Shown here piece after piece: positions 17,545 through 25,420 of a DNA stretch of 64,000 nt. Below the pieces are notes generated by a model that did not search any database, was not told the origin of the DNA, and worked only from the letters and a program-made list of their open reading frames with translations. Within the stretch, counting starts at the first letter, position 1; each line of letters opens with the position of its first letter. Source of the stretch: CALKAL01 sp051846895 (GTDB lineage Bacteria > Bacillota > Bacilli > Bacillales > Alkalibacillaceae); the NCBI GenBank assembly GCA_051846895.1, contig JBPYCQ010000006.1, forward strand, positions 163,617 to 227,616, in the 5' to 3' direction. The position numbers and the translations under genes are program-made.

Positions 17545-17576
17545 AAACAGTAAGTTCAAGCTTACTGTTTTTTTAT
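17545..17576 (+). terminator. Terminator after secG
   Basis: AAACAGTAAG pairs with CTTACTGTTT around TTCAAG, followed by a T-run. Confidence 0.9.
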
Positions 17577-17656
17577 ATGCCAAAAATATGATTACTCTTT
17601 ATGAAAATAGGAAAACTAACAAATATAATAGTTGTCGAGAAATAGGAGAGAATAAG

Positions 17657-18403
17657 ATGCAAATTAAAAAACCAGAGACATTTACATTCGAAGCAGGGGA
17701 TCGAGCTGTCTTGTTGCTCCATGGATTTACTGGAAATTCAGCCGATGTGCGTATGCTCGGTCGATTTTTAGAAAAGAAAGGGTATACGTGCCACGCTCCA
17801 ATTTATGAAGGGCACGGTGAAGAACCTGAGAAGCTAATTGATTCAGATGCAGATCAGTGGTGGCAAGATGCTTTACAAGGGTACGAGCATCTCCAAAGGT
17901 TAGGCTATGAAGAAATCGCTGTAGCAGGATTATCGCTTGGTGGTGTCTTATCTTTAAAGCTGGCCATTAATAAACCAGTTAAAGGAGTCATCCCTATATG
18001 TGCACCGGTATTTTTTGATAATGTAGAGGAGCTTTCGAAAGGGTTTAAACATTTTGCTAGTGAGTATAAACAATTGGAACAAAAAGACGATGAACAGATA
18101 GGACAAGAAGTTCACGAGTTAATGGAAAACTCGCGTCACATGTTCCAAACATTAAATAAATTAATTAAAGATGTCCATAGTCAAATTGAGTATATTTACG
18201 CACCGACCCTCGTTCTACAAGCGGAAGAGGATGAAATGATTAATATGGATAGTGCTAATTATATATATGAAAAAGTTCAATCCGATCAAAAAGATATCAT
18301 TTGGTACGAAGGTGCACCACATGTTATTACATTAAGTGATTATAAAGATCAAGTACATGAGGATGTGTTTCAATTTTTACAGTCATTAGATTGGTCAAAA
18401 TAA
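17657..18403 (+). CDS. est: Carboxylesterase (Est/YvaK type)
   Basis: A 248-residue alpha/beta hydrolase. The oxyanion region is LLLHGFTG (19-26), nucleophile Ser93 is in GLSLGG, Asp192 in LQAEEDEMIN and His222 in GAPHVIT, the same triad layout as the thermostable Est30 family. It hydrolyses short- to medium-chain esters. The start at 17657 (MQIKKPETF) is chosen because AGGAGAG lies 8 nt upstream; the longer frame to 17588 has no RBS. It sits between secG and rnr as in B. subtilis. Confidence 0.92.
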   Translation: MQIKKPETFTFEAGDRAVLLLHGFTGNSADVRMLGRFLEKKGYTCHAPIYEGHGEEPEKLIDSDADQWWQDALQGYEHLQRLGYEEIAVAGLSLGGVLSLKLAINKPVKGVIPICAPVFFDNVEELSKGFKHFASEYKQLEQKDDEQIGQEVHELMENSRHMFQTLNKLIKDVHSQIEYIYAPTLVLQAEEDEMINMDSANYIYEKVQSDQKDIIWYEGAPHVITLSDYKDQVHEDVFQFLQSLDWSK

Positions 18404-18430
18404 ACCCATGGAAAATAGAGGTGAATAAAC

Positions 18431-20647
18431 ATGGAAGAAATAAAAAAACAACTGATGACTTTTTTTAATGAAGATGCATCAAAACCTTTTGGCATCGATG
18501 AATTGAAAGAGATATTTGAAGTTGAAGAAGCAGAGGATTTACAGCAATTAATAAAAGCATTAAATGAGCTTGAAGAAGAGGGGGAGCTAGTACGGACTCG
18601 AAAAAACCGCTACGGATTACCTGAAAAGATGAACCTCATTCGTGGCCGGGTTCAAATGCATACGAAAGGCTTTGCATTTTTAATTCCAGATGATGAAGAC
18701 CAGGCGGATATTTATATTCATCAGACAGACCTTAATACTGCGATGAACGGGGATACGGTACTTGTACGAATTGAAACAGCTTCGAAAGACGGAAATCGTC
18801 CAGAAGGTGTTGTATTACGAATAGTTGAGAGAAATAATCAACCGATTGTTGGAACGTATCAGGATAACGGACGTTTCGGCTTTGTGATTGTTGATGATAA
18901 ACGCATACCTAATGATATATTTATTCGCGAAGGTAATGAAAAAGGTGCCGTCGATGGACATAAAGTGATTGTGAAAATTACAGAATACCCGACAGCTTTA
19001 AAAAGTGCTGAAGGTGAAGTAATTGAGATCTTAGGTCATAAAAACGATCCAGGTATCGATATTTTATCAATCATTCATAAGCATGGGATTAAAGCGAAGT
19101 TCGATGAGGAAACGATTGAACATGCGAATGCTGTTCCTGATGACATTTCCGAAGAAGACATTAAAGGGCGTAAAGATCTCCGTGGAGAAACTATTGTGAC
19201 GATTGATGGTGCAGATGCGAAAGACTTAGATGATGCTGTACGTGTTGAGAAATTGTCTAATGGAAACTATTTGCTGGGTGTATATATTGCAGATGTGACA
19301 CATTATGTCAAAGAAGGTTCACCGATTGATAAAGAGGCTTTCGAACGCTCAACAAGTACGTATTTAACAGACCGAGTCGTACCGATGATTCCGCACCGTT
19401 TATCGAATGGTATTTGTTCATTGAACCCTCAAGTCGACAGATTAACACTTGGGTGTGAAATGGAGATTGATGAAGAAGGAAATGTTGTGAGTCATGATAT
19501 TTTCCAAGCTGTTATAAGAACAACCGAGCGGATGACATACACAGACGTTAACAAAATTTTAGAAGAAAAAGATGAAGAGACACGGGAAAAATATGAACCG
19601 CTAGTTCCGTTTTTTGAAAGTATGGGAGAACTTGCAGCTATTTTACGACAGAAGCGGATGAATCGTGGGGCGATTGATTTTGACTTTAAAGAAGCTAAAA
19701 TTCTCGTAGATGAGCATGGTGATCCAACTGATGTTGTATTACGTGAACGTGGGGTTGCAGAAAAGTTAATTGAGGAATTCATGTTATGTGCTAACGAAAC
19801 AATTGCACAGCATTTTCATTGGATGGAAGTGCCATTTATTCATCGTATTCACGAGGATCCAGATGAAGGTAAGCTCCAACATTTTTTCGAATTTATCGCG
19901 AATTTAGGATATAAATTAAAAGGAAAAGTTGATCAAATTCATCCGAAGGCACTTCAAACGTTACTTGAAGAGGTGCGTGGTAGTAAAGAAGACTTAGTCA
20001 TTTCCAAAATGATGCTTCGCTCGATGAAACAAGCGAGATACGCACCAGAAAGTATTGGTCACTTTGGACTAGCAACAAAGTTTTATACTCACTTCACATC
20101 ACCAATTCGACGTTATCCTGACTTAATCGTACATCGACTGATTCGAACGTACTTAATAGAAGGGAAACTAGATGATAATACTCAAGGGCATTGGCGTGAA
20201 AAACTACCTGAAATAGCAAGACACACGTCAGAGATGGAACGCCGGGCCGTTGATGCGGAACGTGAAACAGATGATTTGAAGAAAACAGAATATATGAGTA
20301 AGAAAATTGGTGAAGAATTCGACGCGATTATTAGTTCAATTACGAACTTTGGCTTATTCGTTGAACTTCCGAATACAATTGAAGGATTAATTCATGTGAG
20401 CTATTTAACTGACGATTACTATCACTACGATGATCGACACCAAGCGATGATTGGAGAACGGACAGGAAATGTATTTCGTATCGGTGATGAAGTACGTGTC
20501 CGCTGTATTGGAACGAACATCGAAGAACGTGTCATTGATTTTGAAATGGTTGGGATGAATAAGAAAAAAGGTAAATCTTCAGATGATGAAGAAGAAAAGG
20601 TTATAAAAGCCAAAAAACTTAATCGTAGACCGAAAAAGAAGAAATAA
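18431..20647 (+). CDS. rnr: Ribonuclease R
   Basis: 738 residues. A processive 3'-5' exoribonuclease that degrades structured RNA and works with tmRNA/SmpB in ribosome rescue. Order: N-terminal HTH (1-65), two cold-shock domains (about 66-200), RNB catalytic domain with IDGADAKDLDDA (258-269; Asp metal ligands), S1 domain (about 620-705) and a Lys-rich tail. The ATG follows AGAGGTGAATAAAC. Its neighbours secG, est, smpB and ssrA form the conserved translation-quality block. Confidence 0.97.
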   Translation: MEEIKKQLMTFFNEDASKPFGIDELKEIFEVEEAEDLQQLIKALNELEEEGELVRTRKNRYGLPEKMNLIRGRVQMHTKGFAFLIPDDEDQADIYIHQTDLNTAMNGDTVLVRIETASKDGNRPEGVVLRIVERNNQPIVGTYQDNGRFGFVIVDDKRIPNDIFIREGNEKGAVDGHKVIVKITEYPTALKSAEGEVIEILGHKNDPGIDILSIIHKHGIKAKFDEETIEHANAVPDDISEEDIKGRKDLRGETIVTIDGADAKDLDDAVRVEKLSNGNYLLGVYIADVTHYVKEGSPIDKEAFERSTSTYLTDRVVPMIPHRLSNGICSLNPQVDRLTLGCEMEIDEEGNVVSHDIFQAVIRTTERMTYTDVNKILEEKDEETREKYEPLVPFFESMGELAAILRQKRMNRGAIDFDFKEAKILVDEHGDPTDVVLRERGVAEKLIEEFMLCANETIAQHFHWMEVPFIHRIHEDPDEGKLQHFFEFIANLGYKLKGKVDQIHPKALQTLLEEVRGSKEDLVISKMMLRSMKQARYAPESIGHFGLATKFYTHFTSPIRRYPDLIVHRLIRTYLIEGKLDDNTQGHWREKLPEIARHTSEMERRAVDAERETDDLKKTEYMSKKIGEEFDAIISSITNFGLFVELPNTIEGLIHVSYLTDDYYHYDDRHQAMIGERTGNVFRIGDEVRVRCIGTNIEERVIDFEMVGMNKKKGKSSDDEEEKVIKAKKLNRRPKKKK

Positions 20648-20652
20648 ATTTG

Positions 20653-20690
20653 ACAGCCCTCTCGTGTTCGGAGAGGGCTGTTTATATTTT
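20653..20690 (+). terminator. Terminator after rnr
   Basis: ACAGCCCTCTC pairs perfectly with GAGAGGGCTGT, then TTATATTTT. Between here and 20830 I see only AT-rich sequence. Confidence 0.9.
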
Positions 20691-20830
20691 CGTCAATGAA
20701 TTATTTAGTTATTGTTTTATATTCCGCCTCTTACTATCCCATTTTAGCTCACTTGTTACAGTAGCTTTTTATTAGAGTTAATTAAAATGTGTACAAGCAA
20801 ATAATATTATTAAATAATGATATTTTTTTA

Positions 20831-20859
20831 TTGAATATCGATAAATAATAGGTTATAAT
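20831..20859 (+). promoter_or_regulatory. Promoter of DUF2975/HTH pair
   Basis: TTGAAT (20831-20836), a 17-bp spacer and TATAAT (20854-20859), about 35 bp before the start codon. Confidence 0.75.
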
Positions 20860-20894
20860 CACTATAATTAAACGTCACGTATGAGGTGGTATTA

Positions 20895-21395
20895 TTGTCA
20901 CAAATAAAAGTTAACATTCCTGAGCAAGGAAAGACGTTCGTATTAAAGGCAGCCATTTTTCTCGTAGGGCTTGTTGTTCTCGCTTTATGTATTTTTTGGT
21001 TACCGTGGGCAGCAAATAGTCTTGCAGAAATGTATCCAGAATATATTTATTTAAAATATCCGCTTTTAATAGGAATCTATGCAACAACTTTACCATTTTT
21101 TTATGGGTTGTACCAAGGTCTAAAACTATTAAACTATATTGATCAAAACAATCCTTTTTCGGAAAGATCCGTTATTGCATTAAAGTATATAAAATATTGT
21201 GCGATCGTTATCGGGGTATTGTATATCATAGGAATTATTTTTTTAATAACGCAAAGTGCAGGAAATCCTGGGATTTTATTGCTCGGAATACTTATAGCTT
21301 TTGCGTCAATCGTTATAGCTGTTTTTGCTGCTGTTTTACAAAAACTTCTAATAAACGCCATCAATATTAAAACTGAAAATGACTTAACAGTTTGA
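20895..21395 (+). CDS. DUF2975 membrane protein
   Basis: About 166 residues with four membrane segments (about 18-40, 56-76, 97-119, 127-152) in the DUF2975 pattern, including a short cytosolic loop NYIDQNNPFSERSV. The best start is a TTG at 20895, six bases after GAGGTGG; a GTG at 20886 overlaps that RBS. DUF2975 proteins are nearly always paired with a small XRE regulator, as here. Their role is unknown; membrane sensing is an inference. Confidence 0.8.
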   Translation: MSQIKVNIPEQGKTFVLKAAIFLVGLVVLALCIFWLPWAANSLAEMYPEYIYLKYPLLIGIYATTLPFFYGLYQGLKLLNYIDQNNPFSERSVIALKYIKYCAIVIGVLYIIGIIFLITQSAGNPGILLLGILIAFASIVIAVFAAVLQKLLINAINIKTENDLTV

Positions 21396-21404
21396 GGTGA
21401 TTTT

Positions 21405-21617
21405 ATGGCGATAATTATTAATATTGATGTTATGTTAGCGAAAAGAAAAATGAGTGTTACCGAGTTGTCAGAGAAAGTTGGAATAACGATGGCTAACTTA
21501 TCTATTTTGAAAAACGGTAAAGCGAAAGCGATAAGATTATCAACTTTGAATTCAATATGCAAAGCTTTGGATTGTCAACCTGGCGATATTTTAGAGTATC
21601 GGAATGAAGAAGATTGA
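21405..21617 (+). CDS. Small XRE-type transcriptional regulator (YozG/HTH_26 type)
   Basis: A 70-residue protein that is almost entirely one helix-turn-helix: MLAKRKMSVTELSEKVGITM, then ANLSILKNGKAKAIRLSTLN, ending in the family-typical CKALDCQPGDILEY. The ATG at 21405 follows TTGAGGTGATTTT. It starts 9 bp after the DUF2975 gene and probably regulates this operon together with that membrane protein. Confidence 0.88.
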   Translation: MAIIINIDVMLAKRKMSVTELSEKVGITMANLSILKNGKAKAIRLSTLNSICKALDCQPGDILEYRNEED

Positions 21618-21686
21618 GGACTTTTAGATTTTTGTAAAGCGGATTTAAACATTAACGACTTTAAAAGAGTTTTTTCAATAATAAAA

Positions 21687-21712
21687 GCGTTAGTGAGTTA
21701 ATCACCAACGCA
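21687..21712 (+). terminator. Weak hairpin after the XRE gene
   Basis: GCGTTAGTGA pairs with TCACCAACGC (one mismatch). There is no long T-run, so termination may be partial. Confidence 0.4.
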
Positions 21713-21732
21713 AATATTGTACAATCTTTTTA

Positions 21733-21769
21733 AAAGGATAATCTTGCGGTAACTGCAAGATTATCCTTT
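21733..21769 (-). terminator. ssrA terminator
   Basis: A perfect 15-bp stem AAAGGATAATCTTGC/GCAAGATTATCCTTT, followed on the minus strand by TTAAAAAG, lies 12 bp beyond the tmRNA 3' end. Confidence 0.85.
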
Positions 21770-21780
21770 AAGTTTTCATA

Positions 21781-22136
21781 TGGAGACGGTGGGAATCGAA
21801 CCCACGTCCAGAGATATCGGCACTCAAGCTTCTACGAGCGTAGTCGATATATTGTCATTCGCCAGCTCTTCAGCCTACCGACAGGCTTCCGAGTGACTAG
21901 TCTGTTTAGTCTCTTCTAAAATCCTCAGACGGCGTATTTTAGCGTAGCCCACTTAATTTGAGACCCTTCAATCTGCCACATGGGCGATAGCAGGAAGGAT
22001 CCTGTAGAATCTGCTTACGCAGCTACAGCGAAATTGTTTTCTTTGCCAGTTATATTTAACTGATGACGTTTTACGAGTCGTCGCCTCGGCTCGCAACTTA
22101 AGCTCGACCTACCCCTGTCGAATCCGAAACGTCCCC
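21781..22136 (-). ncRNA. ssrA: tmRNA (ssrA)
   Basis: The 5' end GGGGACG pairs with the 3' end CGTCTCC, and the tRNA-like T arm GTTCGATTCCCACC is present. The mRNA-like part (22047-22015) reads GGC AAA GAA AAC ... GCG TAA, encoding GKENNFAVAA. With the charged Ala the degradation tag is AGKENNFAVAA, ending in the AA recognised by ClpXP. The resume codon GGC agrees with B. subtilis. CCA is not encoded. The molecule frees stalled ribosomes together with SmpB, whose gene follows. Confidence 0.97.
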
Positions 22137-22229
22137 GAATAATATTATTCGGAAGTCCATTTCTTCCTATTACATGATTTATTATAACATGCAATTGAAC
22201 GTTTGAAAATGGAAATACTTGTGTTAACT

Positions 22230-22694
22230 TTATTGATTACGTTCTTTCAAGGCACGCTCAACTTCGCGTTTGACCGCTTTTTGTTTTAAATCCTCGCGTT
22301 TATCGTATTGCTTTTTACCTTTACCGATTCCAATTAATAATTTAGCCACACCGTTTTTTATATACACTTTTAACGGAACGAGTGAATATCCTTTTTGTTG
22401 TGTGAGACCAATTAATTTACTAATTTCTTTTTTATGGAGTAAAAGTTTTCGCGTTCTGACCGGATCGTGATTATATCGGTTACCTTGTTCATATGGTGAT
22501 ATGTGCATATTATAGACGAACACTTCACCATTATGGACACGTGCAAAAGAATCTTTTAAATTAATCCTTCCTGCACGAATTGATTTTATTTCTGTTCCTT
22601 TTAAAACGATGCCAGCTTCATACGTCTCTTCAATAAAATAGTCATGATTCGCTCTACGATTTGTCGCAATGGCATTTGAATCTTTTTTCGCCAT
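22230..22694 (-). CDS. smpB: SsrA-binding protein SmpB
   Basis: 154 residues. It binds the tRNA-like domain of tmRNA and brings it to stalled ribosomes. Motifs include NRRANHDYFIEETYEAGIVL (conserved N-terminus), GTEIKSIRAGRINLKDSFAR (residues about 34-53) and the Lys/Arg-rich C-terminal tail KGKKQYDKRE...REVERALKER that enters the mRNA channel. The ATG at 22694 follows GAGGAGGAAATGAA on the minus strand. Repeat array C lies just upstream. Confidence 0.97.
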   Translation of the reverse strand: MAKKDSNAIATNRRANHDYFIEETYEAGIVLKGTEIKSIRAGRINLKDSFARVHNGEVFVYNMHISPYEQGNRYNHDPVRTRKLLLHKKEISKLIGLTQQKGYSLVPLKVYIKNGVAKLLIGIGKGKKQYDKREDLKQKAVKREVERALKERNQ

Positions 22695-22761
22695 TTCATT
22701 TCCTCCTCACTGCATAACTATTTTACCAAAGTCTATGCGGGATTCAAACAAAAGCTGCATT

Positions 22762-22871
22762 CGCGCATATTTTTAAAAAAGCGCGCGTAAAATAAAAAAA
22801 GCGCGCATAAAATTTTTATTTCGCGCATATTTTCAAAAATTCGCGCATAAAACAAAAAAATCGCGCATAAA
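22762..22871. repeat. Repeat array C: six CGCGCATAAA-type units at exact 20-bp spacing
   Basis: Cores start at 22762, 22782, 22802, 22822, 22842 and 22862. Variants are CGCGCATAT (twice), CGCGCGTAA (once) and CGCGCATAA (three times); the intervening ten bases are A/T only or nearly so. The core is identical to array A 20 kb away. It lies upstream of smpB. Confidence 0.92.
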
Positions 22872-22902
22872 CAACAAACAACTTATTTAAATCAAATTCT
22901 TC

Positions 22903-22973
22903 AGTTAAAATTTACATAGGACAGATATTATCATTTGTTAATATTTGGTAGTTTTAACTTGACTGTCCTTTTT
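22903..22973 (+). other. Interleaved inverted repeats (possible pseudoknot RNA)
   Basis: AGTTAAAA (22903-22910) can pair with TTTTAACT (22952-22959), and AGGACAG (22918-22924) with CTGTCCT (22963-22969), which is followed by TTTTT. The order a-b-a'-b' is that of an H-type pseudoknot or of two mutually exclusive hairpins, one of them terminator-like. No gene is associated on this strand. Otherwise 22872-23028 shows nothing. Confidence 0.3.
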
Positions 22974-23028
22974 AATTTATCTAGAGAAACTTACACAAAA
23001 TATTAAATATCATCGATAAAAAAAAATT

Positions 23029-23038
23029 CGCGCATAAA
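23029..23038. repeat. Solitary CGCGCATAAA copy
   Basis: One exact core of the array A/C type, 4 bp from the terminator of the first YjcZ gene. Confidence 0.7.
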
Positions 23039-23042
23039 AAAC

Positions 23043-23076
23043 AAAAGCCTACTACCGTGAAGATAGTAGGCTTTTT
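23043..23076 (-). terminator. Terminator of YjcZ gene 1
   Basis: AAAAGCCTACTA pairs with TAGTAGGCTTTT; on the minus strand it is followed by TTTTGTTTTTT. Confidence 0.85.
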
Positions 23077-23093
23077 GAGATGTTAGTTATATT

Positions 23094-23189
23094 CTAGAAC
23101 CAAGCGGCACCGACAATAATTAGTAGGATGAATAGAACAACGATTAACGCGAATCCGCCACCGTAGCCATAGCCACCGTATCCACTCAT
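23094..23189 (-). CDS. YjcZ-family sporulation peptide 1
   Basis: A 31-residue peptide, translated by hand: a Gly/Tyr-rich head MSGYGGYGYGGG followed by the membrane helix FALIVVLFILLIIVGAAWF. This is the YjcZ/YhaL-like spore peptide pattern. The ATG at 23189 follows GGAGGTGTTAAATA. It is first of three tandem homologues, each with its own RBS. In Bacillus these peptides are made late in sporulation; the molecular role is unknown. Confidence 0.88.
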   Translation of the reverse strand: MSGYGGYGYGGGFALIVVLFILLIIVGAAWF

Positions 23190-23276
23190 TATTTAACACC
23201 TCCATAGAAAGTTTCAATACATCTTATTCGTGATTTTTAATTTTGTATCAGACAATCGTCTAATTCAAACAATTTT

Positions 23277-23432
23277 TTAGAACCAAGCTGCGCCAACAAT
23301 GATTAGAAGGATAAACAGTACAACGATTAGCGCGAAGCCACCGCCGTATCCGTAGCCACCACCGTAGCCACCACCGTAGCCAGCGTTGTAGCCACCACCG
23401 TATCCTCCATAACAACATCTACCATATCCCAT
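23277..23432 (-). CDS. YjcZ-family sporulation peptide 2
   Basis: 51 residues, translated by hand: MGYGRCCYGGYGGGYNAGYG and further GGGY repeats, then the same helix FALIVVLFILLIIVGAAWF found in peptide 1. The ATG at 23432 follows AAGGAGGTATTTTC. The helix is identical to that of peptide 1 while the Gly-Tyr head is longer and includes a Cys pair, pointing to a local duplication with head expansion. Confidence 0.88.
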   Translation of the reverse strand: MGYGRCCYGGYGGGYNAGYGGGYGGGYGYGGGFALIVVLFILLIIVGAAWF

Positions 23433-23471
23433 GAAAATACCTCCTTAAATTTTTTTATACTTTTTTAAAAA

Positions 23472-23582
23472 TTAATAACCATATCCTACGTAAGAAGCTC
23501 CAATAATAATTAATAAAATGAACAGCACAACGATTAAAGCAAAGCCGCCGCCGTAACCACAGCCTCCTTCATAACCACTCAT
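23472..23582 (-). CDS. YjcZ-family sporulation peptide 3
   Basis: 36 residues, translated by hand: MSGYEGGCGYGGG, then FALIVVLFILLIIIGASYVG and YGY. The ATG at 23582 follows GGAGGTGTTGTT. The helix differs from the other two copies only at its C-terminal end. Probably the 5'-most gene of the cluster. Confidence 0.88.
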   Translation of the reverse strand: MSGYEGGCGYGGGFALIVVLFILLIIIGASYVGYGY

Positions 23583-23749
23583 AACAACACCTCCATATCT
23601 CTTTTGTTTTATCCTATGTATAAACATTGGATGGTGAATGGACTATAGACTAATTAATCTGATTTATTCCTCATCCATTCCACCTGACTTATACAGAAAA
23701 AATTCACCCACATAAAATGTTATACATCACATCCTTAGGGGGTGAATTA

Positions 23750-24043
23750 ATGACAATAGATGAATGTTATGAACTGTGTCAACGCCATATGGGAAGACCG
23801 GTGGCTATTCGAACAAAGGATGGTGCAGTCCACCGAGGAGTAATTGAACGTGTTAATCGCCAACGGGTATTTATACGACCAATCGATCAGCCTAGAAATT
23901 TAGGTGGCTTTGGTCTTGGCTTTTATGGGCCTGGATTTGGATATGGTGGTTTCGGTTACCGCGGCTTTGGTTTTGGCGGTTTTGGTTTCGGAATCGCACT
24001 AGGAGCGATTGCTACTTTAGCTGCCATACCTTTCTGGTTTTAA
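23750..24043 (+). CDS. Small protein with LSm/KOW-like N-terminus and Gly/Phe-rich tail
   Basis: 97 residues from the ATG at 23750, preceded by AGGGGGTGAATTA. Residues 1-46 (CQRHMGRPVAIRTKDGAVHR, then GVIERVNRQRVFIRP) look like a small beta-barrel of the LSm/spore-coat type. Residues 50-80 are GFG/YGG repeats, and the C-terminus is a membrane-like helix. It is divergent from the YjcZ peptides and shares their Gly-aromatic composition, so a spore-surface role is plausible but not shown. Confidence 0.7.
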   Translation: MTIDECYELCQRHMGRPVAIRTKDGAVHRGVIERVNRQRVFIRPIDQPRNLGGFGLGFYGPGFGYGGFGYRGFGFGGFGFGIALGAIATLAAIPFWF

Positions 24044-24050
24044 AAAGGAA

Positions 24051-24090
24051 AAAAGCAGGCGATTACAAGATCGTCTGCTTTTGTTTTTGT
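24051..24090 (+). terminator. Terminator after Gly-rich protein gene
   Basis: AAAAGCAGGCGAT pairs with ATCGTCTGCTTTT (one G-T), followed by GTTTTTG. Confidence 0.85.
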
Positions 24091-24122
24091 TTAGTAAAAT
24101 AATAAAACGATATGGTGACGAA

Positions 24123-24220
24123 TTGTTCAAACATGGTGAGTAATTGTTCAAAGTTGGTGTGTGAATGTTCAAACATGGCATGTAATTGTTCAAAGTTGAT
24201 GTACGATTGTTCAAACTACC
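24123..24220. repeat. Repeat array D: five 21-bp TTGTTCAAA units between convergent genes
   Basis: Cores begin at 24123, 24144, 24165, 24186 and 24207, exactly 21 bp apart. Units alternate between TTGTTCAAACATGG and TTGTTCAAAGTTGG forms, the same alternation seen (on the opposite strand) in array B, although the variable bases differ. It starts 33 bp beyond a terminator and ends 8 bp before the stop of the convergent DUF2268 gene. Confidence 0.92.
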
Positions 24221-24227
24221 TATGTTT

Positions 24228-25004
24228 TTATTCTTGATTGATATTTGCGATTGTTTCACTTTTTTCCGTAAATAATTGATCAGTGGTCATATCATTTTTC
24301 TCTAAATAACTTTTAACTAGATAATAGCCAACTGCATATCCTAACATGTTTGGAAATCGACCAAAGCCGTACAAAAAGGTATCATGTCTTACGTCGTATT
24401 TTGAAAGATTAAGCTTTGGTAAAATAAATCTTTGATACATACTTCTTAATTGTTCTTCATTATATAAATTCACCCAATGACCGACGTACTTTTGACCAAA
24501 TCTTTCAAAAATCGCATATTCAGCCATCCCTTCCATAATAATTGTATCGAGCAGTGAATAGTCTTTTTCCTTTTTTGGATACTTATTTAACCTGCATACA
24601 TGGTTGTATTCATGAGTTAATAATGCTCTTAATTCAGTGGGGGTGTTATTTTTTGATATAAATAAAAATAATTTATCTTTAAAAGCAAGTCCGGATTTCC
24701 CATTAAACTCTTCAATTAATCTTTTGTTGTTTTGAATCGATGGGAAAATAAAGATTGGAATGTCCGGGCCGTTCCATTTCTGCTTTAATGTTTTGTATTC
24801 TTTTTGGATTATTTCCCACGCGTGAATTTTCTGTAACTGCTTGGTTAGCGTCTTGGAGTATGTTTGAGATGGGATTTGCATACCGAACATTTGTAAATGT
24901 TGTTTAATATCTTTAGCGTTTGCATGTTGAAAATATTTTGTGAGGATAGTAAATATTTTGTCTGGTTTTTCGATCAACCATTGATCAGTATTAATGACAC
25001 CCAT
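24228..25004 (-). CDS. DUF2268 predicted zinc protease-like protein
   Basis: A 258-residue soluble protein with HEYNHVCRL at about residues 128-136, an HExxH zinc-protease motif, and a downstream Glu region (IIMEGMAEYAIFERFG) that would supply the third ligand. This is the DUF2268 arrangement known from Bacillus proteins of unknown substrate. The start at 25004 has only a weak RBS. It converges on the Gly-rich protein gene, with array D between. Confidence 0.8.
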   Translation of the reverse strand: MGVINTDQWLIEKPDKIFTILTKYFQHANAKDIKQHLQMFGMQIPSQTYSKTLTKQLQKIHAWEIIQKEYKTLKQKWNGPDIPIFIFPSIQNNKRLIEEFNGKSGLAFKDKLFLFISKNNTPTELRALLTHEYNHVCRLNKYPKKEKDYSLLDTIIMEGMAEYAIFERFGQKYVGHWVNLYNEEQLRSMYQRFILPKLNLSKYDVRHDTFLYGFGRFPNMLGYAVGYYLVKSYLEKNDMTTDQLFTEKSETIANINQE

Positions 25005-25142
25005 TCAGCTCACTCGCTCTCAATTTTAATACTATTTAGTTATGCATTTAATAAAAAAAGCGTTCCATAGGGGGATGTCTCTAACTGTGCATTTAATTAT
25101 GAATATAATATATAGGTAATGATTTTAAGAGAGGTGATTAAT

Positions 25143-25367
25143 ATGTTTCCAGGTAGACCACCACGGCCACCTTTCCCACCTCCGTTTAAGGCGCCGCGAC
25201 CACCTATGCCTTATAGCGGTCCACCAAGTCAAAAGCAGACAAATCTTTTATCTTTGTTCCAAGATGAAAACGGTCAACTCGACATTGACAAGGTTATGGG
25301 TACCGCGCAACAGGTGGGTAAGATTTACGGTCAAGTAAGTCCACTTTTATCAAAGTTAAAAAAATAA
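25143..25367 (+). CDS. YppG-like Pro-rich small protein
   Basis: 74 residues from the ATG at 25143, which follows AGAGGTGATTAAT. Residues 1-35 are Pro/Arg-rich (FPGRPPRPPFPPPF, APRPPMPYSGPP). Residues 38-74 read QTNLLSLFQDENGQLDIDKV, then MGTAQQVGKIYGQVSPLLSK. The same two-part layout is found in YppG-family spore-coat-associated proteins. The assignment rests on pattern, not on an alignment. Confidence 0.65.
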   Translation: MFPGRPPRPPFPPPFKAPRPPMPYSGPPSQKQTNLLSLFQDENGQLDIDKVMGTAQQVGKIYGQVSPLLSKLKK

Positions 25368-25384
25368 AACTTCCAAAACTAAAA

Positions 25385-25420
25385 AGGAGGCGAGACAATC
25401 TCTCGCGCTCCTATGTTTTT
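25385..25420. terminator. Convergent terminator between yppG-like and EamA genes
   Basis: AGGAGGCGAGA pairs with TCTCGCGCTCCT (one bulge). T-run on the right and A-run on the left. Confidence 0.8.

Noticed and set aside
17588..17656. Extended start of the carboxylesterase
   Set aside because: No RBS, and the usual family length (248 residues) is reached from the ATG at 17657.
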